DNA from: Ktedonobacter robiniae
GTDB lineage: Bacteria > Chloroflexota > Ktedonobacteria > Ktedonobacterales > Ktedonobacteraceae
NCBI RefSeq assembly: GCF_016587375.1
Contig: NZ_BNJG01000001.1
Coordinates: forward strand, 434,001-498,000
Direction: 5' to 3'
Length of the DNA stretch: 64,000 bases
In this document: positions 1 through 8,612 of the stretch, piece by piece
Position numbering within the stretch: the stretch's first letter is position 1
How the letters are laid out: each line of letters opens with the position of its first letter
The notes under the pieces: generated by a model
Databases searched by the model: none
The model's input: only the letters and a program-made list of their open reading frames with translations
What the model was told of the DNA's origin: nothing
Translations under genes and position numbers: made by a program

Positions 1-2
1 CG

Positions 3-515
3 TTCAAGATCAGCGTACCCAATACCTATAGCGATGAAATTCTGCTGGCCCAGATTGCCTCCGATAATCTGAAAGAGGCAGGCATGGACGCCAGCGTCAA
101 TACTCTCTCTTATACCGACTGGTACAATAACAAGCAGCTAGGGCAGTACGACATCACCATCGATAATGATGGCGGTGGCCTCAATCCCTACTACTACTTT
201 AATCGCACCCTCTACAGCAAGCGGAGCGCGCCAATCGGGGCGAATTCGCTCTCTAACTTCGGGCGCTGGGAAGATGCCTCTACCGACAAATACCTGGACC
301 AGTTTGCCGCATCCAGCGATCCTAATATCCAGAAGCAGGCCATCTATGGTCTCGAAAAGATCTTCGTCGAAAAGATGCCAACCATTCCGCTGCTGGACGC
401 ACCAACCTGGTTCATTTATAACTCGTCCCGCTTCGATGGCTGGCCATCGGCGCAAAATCCTTTTACCACAGCCGCCTCTCCGCTCCAGGTGACGCTACAC
501 CTGAAACCCAGATAA
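3..515 (+). CDS. ABC transporter substrate-binding protein, family 5 (C-terminal part)
   Basis: The reading frame is open from the window edge, so the N-terminus with its signal peptide lies outside. The visible 170 residues resemble the C-terminal lobe of SBP_bac_5 proteins, which capture oligopeptides, dipeptides or nickel outside the membrane: a DNLKEAGMD-like segment, then the Y-D-I-T-I-D and P-T-I-P-L-L-D stretches typical of the family end. It is followed by two matching permeases, which supports the assignment. The substrate cannot be told. The stop is a TAA, after which 129 bases of leader-like sequence separate it from the first permease. Confidence 0.8.
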   Translation, partial: FKISVPNTYSDEILLAQIASDNLKEAGMDASVNTLSYTDWYNNKQLGQYDITIDNDGGGLNPYYYFNRTLYSKRSAPIGANSLSNFGRWEDASTDKYLDQFAASSDPNIQKQAIYGLEKIFVEKMPTIPLLDAPTWFIYNSSRFDGWPSAQNPFTTAASPLQVTLHLKPR

Positions 516-597
516 GCCTATACAAATTTATACAGTAGGGGGTGTGGTGCAGTAGCCGCGTACGCAAGTAGCGGGGCACGCCCCCTAACCAGGACAA

Positions 598-610
598 GCG
601 CCGCAGGCGC
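598..610. repeat. short palindrome GCGCC-GCA-GGCGC, copy 1
   Basis: This 13-base interrupted palindrome sits between the binding protein and the first permease, about 35 bases before the permease start. The same motif in the other orientation recurs at 50684-50696 and 57421-57433; the copies here and at 57421 also share the flank CTTCG on one side. It may be a small dispersed REP-like repeat or a hairpin that tunes binding protein versus permease levels. Confidence 0.4.
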
Positions 611-644
611 GAAGAACCGGAAAAACCAAAGGAGGTCTGCGCGT

Positions 645-1631
645 ATGCCTCATACCATACGCCGTGTCGGCTTCTATCTCTTAACACTATGGATCTCGCT
701 GACGCTCAATTTTCTTCTGCCTCGCCTGGTCCCGGGCGATCCGGCCCAGGCCATCATGGCCCGCTTCCGCGATAAAAACGTCGATCCTGAGATGCTGCAA
801 GCCATCCAGGTCCAATTTGGCATCTCGCATGATCCGCTCTGGGTGCAGTATGGCCAGTACCTGACCAACCTCTTGCATGGGAACCTGGGCATCTCGACCA
901 GCTACTTCCCCACCCCAGTCAGTGACATCATCGTGCAGCGCTTGCCCTGGACTTTGACCCTGGGACTAATCGCACTGATCCTCAGCTTCATTATCGGCAC
1001 AGCCCTGGGCATCCTCAACGCCTGGAAACGCGGTACACGCATCAACTCTGTGCTTGCTCCCTTCATGATGCTGATCTCGGGCGTGCCGTACTTCTGGCTG
1101 GCACTGATCGTGCTCTATGTCTTCGCCTTTATGCTCCACTGGTTTCCTCTCAATGGTGGCTATGACGAGGACCTGCTTCCTGGCTGGAATATTGATTTCT
1201 TGCTCAGCGTGCTCAGCCATGCCTTCCTTCCCGCGCTGACCATTATCGTCTCCTCCATCTCTGGCTGGATGCTAACGATGCGCAATGCTATGATCACGAC
1301 GCTTTCAGAGGACTATGTCCTGATGGCGCGTGCCAAGGGGCTGCGCAACGCCTACGTCATGTTTGGCTACGCGGCGCGCAACGCCATTCTCCCCAGTGTA
1401 ACTAGCTTTGCCCTGGCGCTAGGCTTTATCGTCACGGGACAACTGTTGACCGAACTGGTCTTCTCCTATCCCGGCATCGGCTTCGCCCTGGTACAATCTG
1501 TGTCTAACAAGGATTATGCCCTCATGCAGGGCCTCTTCCTGATGCTCACCCTGGCAGTGCTGGCCGCAAACTTTATCGCCGATATGCTCTATACCGTGTT
1601 GGACCCACGCGTGCGCCAGGAAAGGAGCTAA
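645..1631 (+). CDS. ABC transporter permease, DppB/OppB type
   Basis: This is the first inner-membrane permease of a dipeptide/oligopeptide importer. An N-terminal membrane helix (about residues 8-28) ends in the family signature LVPGDP. Five further helices follow, with a cytoplasmic EAA loop near residues 220-250 (E-D-Y-V..ARAKGL) that docks on the ATPase. The 328-residue length is usual for the family. AAAGGAGG lies upstream at a good distance from the ATG. Its stop is only 3 bases before the next ATG, so the two permeases are translationally coupled. No ATPase subunits (DppD/DppF) follow in this window. Confidence 0.92.
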   Translation: MPHTIRRVGFYLLTLWISLTLNFLLPRLVPGDPAQAIMARFRDKNVDPEMLQAIQVQFGISHDPLWVQYGQYLTNLLHGNLGISTSYFPTPVSDIIVQRLPWTLTLGLIALILSFIIGTALGILNAWKRGTRINSVLAPFMMLISGVPYFWLALIVLYVFAFMLHWFPLNGGYDEDLLPGWNIDFLLSVLSHAFLPALTIIVSSISGWMLTMRNAMITTLSEDYVLMARAKGLRNAYVMFGYAARNAILPSVTSFALALGFIVTGQLLTELVFSYPGIGFALVQSVSNKDYALMQGLFLMLTLAVLAANFIADMLYTVLDPRVRQERS

Positions 1632-1634
1632 GCC

Positions 1635-2705
1635 ATGAGTTCAACCCCTCCCTTTACCTCCGCTCCTCAGCCTGATGAGGCCAAACCGAATCACCCCTCC
1701 GGGATACCTACGCCGACGACGCCTACTACAGGCATGGAACTACTGAGCGCGAACGCGTCAACGCGCCGACGTTCCCTGCCAGGGGCCATCCTGCGCGCCT
1801 GCTGGCAGCTATTCACCATGAATAGCAATATGCTTGTCGGCTCGCTTATTGTTGGCCTCTTTTTCTTGCTCGCAATCTTCGGGCCGCTCCTGGCACGCTA
1901 TGATCCCAACGCGCTGACCACCGATATCCTCCTGCCTCCGTCCGCCGATCACTGGCTGGGCACGACCCAGGCGGGACAGGATGTCTTTGCCCAACTCATG
2001 TATGGGACGCGCTCCTCCATCCTCTGGGGTCTGCTAGCTGGCGTGCTAGTGACCTTCATCTACACTATCGTCGGCCTGGCAGCGGGCTATTTTGGGGGGC
2101 TAATTGATGAATTGCTCTCACTGCTCATCAATATCTTCCTGGTGCTCCCCGGGTTTCCCCTGGCCCTCATCCTGGCGGCCTACATCCCCTACAAGGGACC
2201 GCTCACGGTCGTCCTGGTGATTGCCTTTACCAGCTGGCCGGGACACGCACGCATCATCCGCGCCCAGACGCTCTCGATGCGTAACCGCGACTTCACCGAG
2301 GCGGCACGCTCCTCCGGTGAGGCCACCTGGCGTATTATCTTCTTCGAGGTCCTGCCGAATATGATCGCTATCGTAGCATCGGGCTTTGTAGGAACCATGA
2401 TCTCGGTTATTCTGGCGATTGCGGGCCTGGAGTTCCTGGGATTGGGGGATATTCGCAGTATAAGCTGGGGAAGCATGTTTTTCTGGGCACAGAATAGTTC
2501 AGCACTCATCCAGGGCGCCTGGTGGTGGTTCGTGCCACCCGGCCTGTGTATCGCGCTCCTCTCAGCGGGTCTGACCTTTATCAATATTGGTCTCGATGAG
2601 ATCGCCGATCCACGCCTACGCAGCGAGATCATTCGCCTGCCACGCCGCAAAAAGCGTTCTGCCGAGGAGGCAACGCCTGTCCTTGTTCCCCCTCTAGAGT
2701 CTTAA
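1635..2705 (+). CDS. ABC transporter permease, DppC/OppC type
   Basis: This is the second permease of the same importer. The protein has an unusually long polar N-terminus rich in Pro and Thr (about 55 residues) before the first helix near residue 65. It then shows the OppC_N-like segment, the core permease domain and an EAA loop around residues 214-245 (MRNRDFTEAARSSG). At 356 residues it is longer than many homologues because of this N-terminal tail. AAAGGAG overlaps the end of the preceding gene and fits the ATG. A long hairpin follows directly, which probably ends the operon, so the ATPases must be encoded elsewhere or upstream. Confidence 0.92.
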   Translation: MSSTPPFTSAPQPDEAKPNHPSGIPTPTTPTTGMELLSANASTRRRSLPGAILRACWQLFTMNSNMLVGSLIVGLFFLLAIFGPLLARYDPNALTTDILLPPSADHWLGTTQAGQDVFAQLMYGTRSSILWGLLAGVLVTFIYTIVGLAAGYFGGLIDELLSLLINIFLVLPGFPLALILAAYIPYKGPLTVVLVIAFTSWPGHARIIRAQTLSMRNRDFTEAARSSGEATWRIIFFEVLPNMIAIVASGFVGTMISVILAIAGLEFLGLGDIRSISWGSMFFWAQNSSALIQGAWWWFVPPGLCIALLSAGLTFINIGLDEIADPRLRSEIIRLPRRKKRSAEEATPVLVPPLES

Positions 2706-2706
2706 T

Positions 2707-2740
2707 TGACGGAGATGGAGGGCACCCTCTATCTCCGTCA
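2707..2740. terminator. bidirectional hairpin terminator
   Basis: A 16-bp inverted repeat with a 2-base centre (one G-U pair) lies between the converging permease and aquaglyceroporin genes, starting just after the permease stop. It is one of the long intergenic palindromes of this window. Confidence 0.75.
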
Positions 2741-2750
2741 ATACTACCGC

Positions 2751-3716
2751 TTAGCGCTCGCGGAATGTTCTCCCGCGACCTTCTTCGCGAACCGGACGTC
2801 CACGCGTCTCTTCGCGAATTGGATGCCCACCTGTATCCACATGCATATCTGGCTCGCGCACTGCCTCGCCACGCGTTACGGCTGTGCCCGAACGCGTCAT
2901 GCCACGTTCCGCAAGCACGCGCCCAATAGTATAGTCATAGCCAAAGGCCGCGATCAGCCCGCCCACAATGGGCGCCACAATGGGGACCCAGGTGTAGCTA
3001 TTCAGCGCGCCCAATCCACCACCAGCCAGGGTCATCCACAGACGCGGACCAAAGTCGCGCGCAGGGTTGACCGCAAAACCGGTAATTATGCCAAGCGAAC
3101 AACCAATAGCAGCAAGCACCAGGCCAATGATCAAGGGATTGAGGTTCGCCTGCACAGGCTGATTGCGTGCATCCACAATTGCCAGGATCAAACCAACGAG
3201 CATGGCTGTGCCCAGCGCTTCAGCACAAAACGCTCCAAACAGACCCACAAAATCTCGTTTCCCCGTGTAGAAGGCTAATCCTACCTTATTAACATTGGCG
3301 GCATTCAAGGACGCCCCACCTAGTGTATGCGTGATTGCACCACGATAGACAAAGAAAAGGAAGGCCGCCGCCACAAACGCGCCAAGGAACTGCGCCACGA
3401 TATAGGGGCCTACTTTGTTCCAGGGGAAACGCCTGGTGGCCGCAAAACTTATGGTCACCGCCGGATTGAGGTGTGCTCCGCTAATCGCGCCCGCGATATA
3501 GATGCCCAGCATCAGCGCAAAACCCCACCCGAAAAAGACTACTGGCCAGGTATTGGCAAAAAAGGCGTTCGTCCCTGCGATATTGTTGAATAGAAGGAAG
3601 GAAGCGACCGCACCATTTCCTAACAGCACGAGCACAAAGGTCCCGATAAACTCGGCCAGCGCCTCGCCGCCTACCCCAGCAAGGGGCGTAGCTGGATGTA
3701 CTGCTCGATTTGCCAT
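2751..3716 (-). CDS. aquaglyceroporin / MIP family channel
   Basis: This is a membrane channel for glycerol, water or small neutral solutes. Both half-repeats carry their NPA box: HLNPAVT (NPA at residues 84-86) and AVNPARDFGPR (NPA at 217-219). The Asp after the second box (D221) is typical of glycerol facilitators rather than strict water channels. Six membrane helices are spread over residues 18-265. The protein ends in an unusual hydrophilic tail (about 270-321) rich in Arg, Glu and Gly with repeated R-G-R/R-E-E units. glpK and glpD lie 19 kb away, so it could feed glycerol catabolism. No clear promoter was found upstream. Confidence 0.93.
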   Translation of the reverse strand: MANRAVHPATPLAGVGGEALAEFIGTFVLVLLGNGAVASFLLFNNIAGTNAFFANTWPVVFFGWGFALMLGIYIAGAISGAHLNPAVTISFAATRRFPWNKVGPYIVAQFLGAFVAAAFLFFVYRGAITHTLGGASLNAANVNKVGLAFYTGKRDFVGLFGAFCAEALGTAMLVGLILAIVDARNQPVQANLNPLIIGLVLAAIGCSLGIITGFAVNPARDFGPRLWMTLAGGGLGALNSYTWVPIVAPIVGGLIAAFGYDYTIGRVLAERGMTRSGTAVTRGEAVREPDMHVDTGGHPIREETRGRPVREEGRGRTFRER

Positions 3717-3850
3717 ATGCTTCTCAAACTCTCATCTTGAACTAAGGATAACATCTCGTCATATCACACAAGCGCAGCAATACCTATCTCTCGACCTACG
3801 TAGTTTTAGTATAAATAACATACATACTCCTCTCTTCTCAAGACCACGCC

Positions 3851-3922
3851 GGAGTATATCCATAGCAAGAGAGGCGGGCACAACCGCGGTTGTGCCCGCC
3901 TCTCTTGCTATGGATATACTCC
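3851..3922. repeat. perfect 72-bp palindrome (36-bp arms, no loop)
   Basis: Reading outward from the central CCGCGG, all 36 positions on each side are complementary. It sits immediately after the stop of the small gene at 3925-4191 (minus strand) and upstream of the aquaglyceroporin gene. It could act as a terminator hairpin for the former. An uninterrupted repeat of this size can extrude as a cruciform in DNA. Confidence 0.9.
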
Positions 3923-3924
3923 AT

Positions 3925-4191
3925 CTAATCGCGGGGGACCTCGCGCTCATTCTGCTCAAACAAATCATGCCAATCGTTTTCACGCAGGTCGACGTCAAAT
4001 TTCTTGGCTGCTTTCTGGATACGATGCCAGGCCTCTTCACGCTCTTCGTTCGATACCCCTTGCACCTGGTTAAAACGCGCGACGGCCTCCTGCACATGAC
4101 GTGCGTCAATCAGCGGCTCTTTGCGCTCCTTAGGAAACGCGAAGGCGCTCTCTGGCAGATTCTCTTTATCTTTATCTGAAAGTTTACTCAT
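3925..4191 (-). CDS. small DUF6582-like protein
   Basis: This encodes an 88-residue soluble, charged protein. The segment LPESAFAFPKERKEPLID followed by a helical H-V-Q-E-A-V-A-R-F stretch resembles the DUF6582 family, a short domain of unknown function also found in phage-related and stress proteins. I recall the family from the LPxSAFAFP..KRxYPxxD pattern; no function can be given. GGAGCG lies 7-10 bases upstream. The in-frame GTG at 4194 is an alternative start, but the ATG at 4191 fits equally well. The gene ends directly at the 72-bp palindrome. Confidence 0.75.
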   Translation of the reverse strand: MSKLSDKDKENLPESAFAFPKERKEPLIDARHVQEAVARFNQVQGVSNEEREEAWHRIQKAAKKFDVDLRENDWHDLFEQNEREVPRD

Positions 4192-4278
4192 CACAAAACG
4201 CTCCTTTCTCTCTCTATCACGATGCGCAAGAAGGGAGTGTTTCTCTTGAGCTCGCGCCAGAGAAGATGCAAGCTAACC

Positions 4279-4308
4279 TTGCGTTCAGGCAGGAAAATAC
4301 TCTATACT
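4279..4308 (+). promoter_or_regulatory. putative sigma-70 promoter for the aldo/keto reductase
   Basis: TTGCGT (4279-4284) and TATACT (4303-4308) are separated by 18 bases, upstream of the gene starting at 4410. A 14-base box at 4263-4276 just before it also occurs at 31874-31887. Confidence 0.45.
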
Positions 4309-4409
4309 TTTAGGACCGGGTTATCTACAAGATGAGAGACTGACGCTTCATACATGCCCATCTATCCGTCGCTTATCAAACAAGCGATCTAGCAAAGGTG
4401 CATACTAAC

Positions 4410-5276
4410 ATGTCAATTCCCACACTCCCCTTTGGTCGTACTGGCCATTTCAGCACACGTACCCTCTTTGGGGCGGCCTCCCTCGGCTCCCTTTCGCAGG
4501 CCGAGGCGGATCAGACCCTTGAGGTACTGCTCCAATATGGTGTCAATCATATCGATGTCGCCGCCAGCTATGGCGAGGCGGAACTACGCCTGGCACCCTG
4601 GCTCAAGCAGCATCGCGACCACTTCTTTCTCGCGACCAAGACCGGCGAACGCACGGCAGACAAGGCCCGTGAGGAACTTCACCGCTCGCTTGAACGCATG
4701 GGGGTGGAGTATGTTGATCTCTGGCAACTACATAACCTGGCCGATCCCATTGAATGGGATATCGCGCTCAGTCCAGGTGGCGTACTGGAGGCAGCCATTG
4801 AGGCCAAAAAAGCGGGGCTGGTACGCGCCATTGGCGTGACGGGGCATGGATTACAGATCGCCGCGACCCATCGCCGCAGCCTTGAACGCTTTGATTTCGA
4901 TTCGGTGCTTCTGCCCTACAACTATCTCACCCTCCAAAATTCCTACTACGCGGAGAACTTTAACGCGCTAGTAGCAACCTGCCAGCAGCGCAATGTGGCG
5001 GTGCAAACCATCAAGTCTATCGCCTATCGCCCCTATATGGGTCGCGATCACACACATAATACCTGGTACGCGCCACTCACGGCGCAGGAAGATATTGATC
5101 GCGCGGTCCACTGGGCGCTGAGCCGCCCCGGCATCTTCCTCAACACAGTAGGCGATGTCACACTGCTTCCCAAGGTACTCGACGCGGCCAGCCGCTTCGA
5201 AGCCAGCACCACACCTGCTGAACATGAGATGCAGGGCATGGTCGACCGCCTGGGCATGGAACCACTCTTCGTCTAA
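4410..5276 (+). CDS. aldo/keto reductase
   Basis: This is a soluble NADPH-dependent oxidoreductase of the AKR superfamily. The catalytic tetrad is visible: D49 and Y54 in [10 protein letters not shown]77 in FLATKTGER and H108 in LWQLHNL. The protein has 288 residues and a TIM-barrel pattern. The ATG at 4410 has a weak AAAGG upstream; an in-frame GTG at 4398 is less likely because it overlaps that site. The C-terminal part that normally defines the substrate is not diagnostic. The gene stands alone between its own promoter and a terminator hairpin. Confidence 0.88.
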   Translation: MSIPTLPFGRTGHFSTRTLFGAASLGSLSQAEADQTLEVLLQYGVNHIDVAASYGEAELRLAPWLKQHRDHFFLATKTGERTADKAREELHRSLERMGVEYVDLWQLHNLADPIEWDIALSPGGVLEAAIEAKKAGLVRAIGVTGHGLQIAATHRRSLERFDFDSVLLPYNYLTLQNSYYAENFNALVATCQQRNVAVQTIKSIAYRPYMGRDHTHNTWYAPLTAQEDIDRAVHWALSRPGIFLNTVGDVTLLPKVLDAASRFEASTTPAEHEMQGMVDRLGMEPLFV

Positions 5277-5322
5277 CGAGAGGGCGAGCAAGCGCTATAC
5301 TGCGTGCGCACCTAAAAAATAC

Positions 5323-5359
5323 GCGGGAGGACGCGCCACACACTTACGCGTCCTCCCGC
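5323..5359. terminator. hairpin terminator
   Basis: A 13-bp GC-rich stem (GCGGGAGGACGCG and its complement) with an 11-base loop follows the aldo/keto reductase. A T-rich stretch (attccttcatt) follows on the plus strand. Confidence 0.7.
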
Positions 5360-5466
5360 ATTCCTTCATTGCCAGGTGCACACTATCTCATCACTCCTGC
5401 ATTCCCAGGCGGCCTCATTGCCATTCAGGCTGCTAGAGCTATGACAATTTCCCTGGCTGCACAGGC

Positions 5467-5694
5467 CTACATGCCTGTTGCGTAACGGCTATTCTCCTTC
5501 GCGTTCACGGCCTGGTAGATGTCCTCCTTATGCCGCGAGAGCAAATTGAGCAGGCCCAGCATCTCCTCGGCATCCATGCTGCCATAGAAACCACTGGGGT
5601 CCCCTACCTGGTGGTAGTAGAACTTTAACGTGCCGTTCTCCAGGCAAGATTGATAGCGCCCAATGCGAACACACTCTTGTGCCTTGTTGTCCAT
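5467..5694 (-). CDS. small hypothetical protein
   Basis: This is a 75-residue acidic protein with no family I recognise. It has a short beta-like segment (GTLKFYYHQVGDPSGFYG) followed by an amphipathic helix (MDAEEMLGLLNLLSRHKEDI). The ATG at 5694 is chosen because GAGGAG sits 7 bases upstream; the frame also extends to a TTG further out, which lacks such a site. No membrane or signal segment is seen. It diverges from the sugar-binding protein gene at 6131. Confidence 0.6.
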   Translation of the reverse strand: MDNKAQECVRIGRYQSCLENGTLKFYYHQVGDPSGFYGSMDAEEMLGLLNLLSRHKEDIYQAVNAKENSRYATGM

Positions 5695-6015
5695 GACAAA
5701 CTCCTCATTGATTTTCAAGATGGTACGGCTTCATTGCGTACCCCTCAAATTGAACAGACACATGCATTACTTGTGTTCATAAGCCTACACACACAAAGCC
5801 TATGAACTACACACACTACTACTATACCGTATTTTCTTGCTATGTGGAATACTCACGAAACCCGTGTACGCCCAAAATGTTACTTTTAACTGCCTCTGTC
5901 ACCTGGTACTGTTTGTTCTAGCTATATGTTGTGCTCGTTTTGGCCCTTTCTTTTCCCCGCCGAGTTGTAACCATTTTCGCCATCCTTGTGTTCTAGAGGA
6001 TAGAAAGCATGGGAT

Positions 6016-6076
6016 GGTTAGTAGTGTAGAGGGTTTGGGCAGCCAAAGGCCACCCGAACCCTCTACACTACTAACC
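6016..6076. promoter_or_regulatory. long hairpin in the leader region of a sugar ABC operon
   Basis: A perfect 20-bp stem (GGTTAGTAGTGTAGAGGGTT and complement) extends by about four more pairs including one G-U. It lies 55 bases before the start at 6131 in a divergent intergenic region, so it is not a simple gene-end terminator. It lacks a following T run. The flanking 5695-6130 region also has a 7-bp inverted repeat GTTCATA/TATGAAC (5775-5807); I see no convincing promoter. Confidence 0.6.
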
Positions 6077-6088
6077 CTGCCTTATTAC

Positions 6089-6108
6089 GTGTCGCAAAGA
6101 TGCGACAC
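6089..6108. promoter_or_regulatory. small hairpin abutting the ribosome binding site
   Basis: GTGTCGCA-AAGA-TGCGACAC forms an 8-bp stem with a 4-base loop that ends a few bases before the TAGGAGG of the gene at 6131. It could be an operator or a translational control hairpin. Confidence 0.45.
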
Positions 6109-6130
6109 AACAGTAGGAGGCTGGCCATTC

Positions 6131-7501
6131 ATGAAGAAACGCCACACATTTTCACTTTTCTTTACCTTTCTCCTGGTCTTCCTGCTCACAGCCTGCGGCG
6201 GGAGCGATACCGGCAGTTCTGGCGGCAATGGAGGCAGCGGAAATACGCACCAAGGACTCACAGGCGGAAATAGTTATATCGCCTGCCCCGGCAATACCAA
6301 CGATAAGACCGCAGATAAAGAGAGCGGCACCGTGACCCTCACCGTCGCAGGCTGGTCCTCCTCACCCGCTGAGGATGCGCTGGTCCAGCAAAACTTGAAG
6401 AGATTCGAGGACGCTCATCCCAATATTAAATTGCAGTGGTCCCCCATCACTGGCGACTATCCGACCAAGATGCGCGCTAATATCGCCAGTGGTAATGTGC
6501 CGGATGTCTTTTATCTCTCGACCGACATGGCACCCGAGTACATCACTGCAGGCAAATTGCTCGATCTCTCGCCCTACATGAGCAAGTCGAATGTGAGCAC
6601 CAAGGACTATTATGATTCTCTGATCACGCCTTTTAGCTGTAAGGGCGGCCAGGTCTACGGCCTGCCAAAGGACTGGGGTACCCTGGGCGTCTTCTACAAT
6701 AAGAAAATGTTCCAGGATGCGGGTGTGAGCCTGCCAACAGCGAACTGGACCTGGAACGATATGCGCTCCATGGCCAAGAAGCTGACCAAGTCCGGCAATG
6801 CCGCGACTTCAACCTATGGCATTACCCTGGGAGCTGCTTCACAGCGCTGGCTCCCCTTCATGCTCGCCGATGGTGGCAAGGTGCTTAATTCCGATGGTTC
6901 CGCCTCGGCCTTTAACAGTCAGGCAGGCATCGATTCGCTCAATTTCTACACTGGCTTCCAGAAGGATGGTTCCTCGGTACAGCCTGGGGATGTCGCGGCC
7001 GGCTGGGCTGGCGATGCCTTTGGTAAGAAGCGCGCGGCGATGGCCCTGGAAGGTCCATGGCTCATCCCCTATATGCAGCAGAACTTCCCCGATGTGGACT
7101 ATGATATCGCGCCAGTTCCCCTGGCCCCCAATGGCAAACGTGCGGACCTGATCTTTACCAACTCCTGGTCCGCCTACGCCAGCACGAAGCATCCCGAAGC
7201 CTCATGGGAGTTGATCCAGTACATGACAGGCAAAGATGTCCAGGGCAGTCAGTTGCATGCCGGTTTCGCCCTGCCTTCGCTCAAGAGCCTGGCTAACGAT
7301 TCCTACTTTGAGCAGCATCCTGGCTTTAAGACGCTCTTCGAGGCCGCGACCTACGGCTATGCCGACAACTTTGGCCCGCATACCGACAAGATTCACTCGC
7401 TGCTCGACGCTGCCGTTGAGAAGGCCCTGCTCGGGAAAGCCAGCCCCCAGGATGCCTTGAAGGAGGCCGAGAACAAGATCAATAACGAACTGAACTCCTG
7501 A
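6131..7501 (+). CDS. sugar ABC transporter substrate-binding lipoprotein
   Basis: This is an extracytoplasmic sugar-binding protein of the family 1 (MalE/UgpB-like) class. A signal peptide ends in the lipobox LLTAC with Cys22, followed by a Gly/Ser-rich linker and an A-G-W-S-S-S-P-A-E-D-A-L stretch at the start of the binding fold. TAGGAGG lies just before the ATG at 6131. The frame extends upstream to 5837, but that part covers the leader hairpins and is not expected to be translated. 456 residues is normal for the class. Two permeases follow. A clear paralogue is encoded on the other strand at 9561-10949. The sugar cannot be inferred. Confidence 0.9.
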   Translation: MKKRHTFSLFFTFLLVFLLTACGGSDTGSSGGNGGSGNTHQGLTGGNSYIACPGNTNDKTADKESGTVTLTVAGWSSSPAEDALVQQNLKRFEDAHPNIKLQWSPITGDYPTKMRANIASGNVPDVFYLSTDMAPEYITAGKLLDLSPYMSKSNVSTKDYYDSLITPFSCKGGQVYGLPKDWGTLGVFYNKKMFQDAGVSLPTANWTWNDMRSMAKKLTKSGNAATSTYGITLGAASQRWLPFMLADGGKVLNSDGSASAFNSQAGIDSLNFYTGFQKDGSSVQPGDVAAGWAGDAFGKKRAAMALEGPWLIPYMQQNFPDVDYDIAPVPLAPNGKRADLIFTNSWSAYASTKHPEASWELIQYMTGKDVQGSQLHAGFALPSLKSLANDSYFEQHPGFKTLFEAATYGYADNFGPHTDKIHSLLDAAVEKALLGKASPQDALKEAENKINNELNS

Positions 7502-7607
7502 TCACTGTTCTCTATCGTTTGTAATATGCCTGTCGCCCTGTCTCTCCTTCTTCTCCGGGAGTACAGGGCGGCAAGCCCTATCCCTGATGTGTGTAAGGAG
7601 TTTTGCT

Positions 7608-8579
7608 ATGGCAGCATCACCACAACCTGCGGCGACGCCAGGACTGGTTAGCGGTGAGAAAAAACCCGCCTCGCCCCGCTTCAAAGGGGCCTCTGAGGGT
7701 CGCCGTCGCGACGCCGTCGCCGCTTATCTCTTCCTACTCCCATATCTATTTGTCCTGATCGTTTTCTACCTGGTGACCATGCTCTACGGCCTGGGACTCA
7801 GCTTCTACAAGGTCGATATTGGCTTTACCATCCCTCGCTTCGTTGGCATTCGCAACTACCAGAATCTCTTCAACCAGCTCTCATACGCCGCCGATAGCGA
7901 CTTCTGGGTCTCGATGGTCAATGTCTTGAAATACACAGTGTTCGTGGTGATCGGGCAGACGATACTTGGCCTGCTGCTGGCATTGCTGCTCCAGGCTATC
8001 GCTCCCCGCCTGCGTGGCCTCTTCCGCAGTGTCTTCTATCTTCCCGCTGTGACCTCATCAGTGGCGGTCTCACTGATGTTCCTCTGGTTCTATAATCCCC
8101 AAGGACTGATCAATTACATGCTCTCGCTTCTACGCTTGCCAGGCCCCCACTGGCTTGAAGACCCCAACTTCGCGCTCCCGGCCATTATGATGCTCAATAT
8201 CTGGACGACCTCAGCCACCTTTATGCTCTACTTCCTGGCTGCGATCCAGGATCTCCCCCTGGAACTCTATGAGGCGGCGCGTGTCGACGGCGCCAATCGC
8301 TGGCATCTCTTCCTCAATCTGACAATACCTTTGCTACGCCCAACCATCTTCCTGGTCGTGGCCCTTGGGACCATCAGTAGCTTCCAGCTCTTCGACCAGG
8401 TCAAGTTTATGACGGAGGGCGGACCACTCAACTCTACCCTGACGCCGGTGCTTGAGATTTATAACGCGGCCTTTAAAGATAATAACTTTGGTCTCGCGGC
8501 ATCCATGTCCGTGCTGCTCTTCGTTGTCATCTTCATTGTGACCATAGTTCAGCGCCGCCTGATCGACGTCAATAACTAG
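7608..8579 (+). CDS. sugar ABC transporter permease, MalF type
   Basis: This is an inner-membrane permease with six predicted helices and the EAA loop LPLELYEAARVDGANRW in the second half, which contacts the ATPase. The ATG at 7608 is preceded by TAAGGAG with a 7-base gap; an in-frame ATG at 7587 lies upstream of that site and is less likely. The protein has 323 residues. It is the middle gene of a binding protein-permease-permease operon. The ATPase is not encoded nearby, as is common when one MsiK-like ATPase serves many sugar importers. Confidence 0.92.
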   Translation: MAASPQPAATPGLVSGEKKPASPRFKGASEGRRRDAVAAYLFLLPYLFVLIVFYLVTMLYGLGLSFYKVDIGFTIPRFVGIRNYQNLFNQLSYAADSDFWVSMVNVLKYTVFVVIGQTILGLLLALLLQAIAPRLRGLFRSVFYLPAVTSSVAVSLMFLWFYNPQGLINYMLSLLRLPGPHWLEDPNFALPAIMMLNIWTTSATFMLYFLAAIQDLPLELYEAARVDGANRWHLFLNLTIPLLRPTIFLVVALGTISSFQLFDQVKFMTEGGPLNSTLTPVLEIYNAAFKDNNFGLAASMSVLLFVVIFIVTIVQRRLIDVNN

Positions 8580-8612
8580 GCCAAATCACCGGTTGGAAGA
8601 AGGAGAATTGCT

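Noticed and set aside
2706..3278. 190-codon frame opposite the aquaglyceroporin
   Set aside because: It is a shadow of a clear MIP gene, with no family match and no ribosome binding site.
3502..4179. Frames crossing the 72-bp palindrome on both strands with an identical internal peptide
   Set aside because: The identity is a by-product of the palindrome; the frames overlap real genes.
5837..6130. N-terminal extension of the sugar-binding protein
   Set aside because: It lies upstream of the signal peptide, spans two hairpins and the real ribosome binding site.
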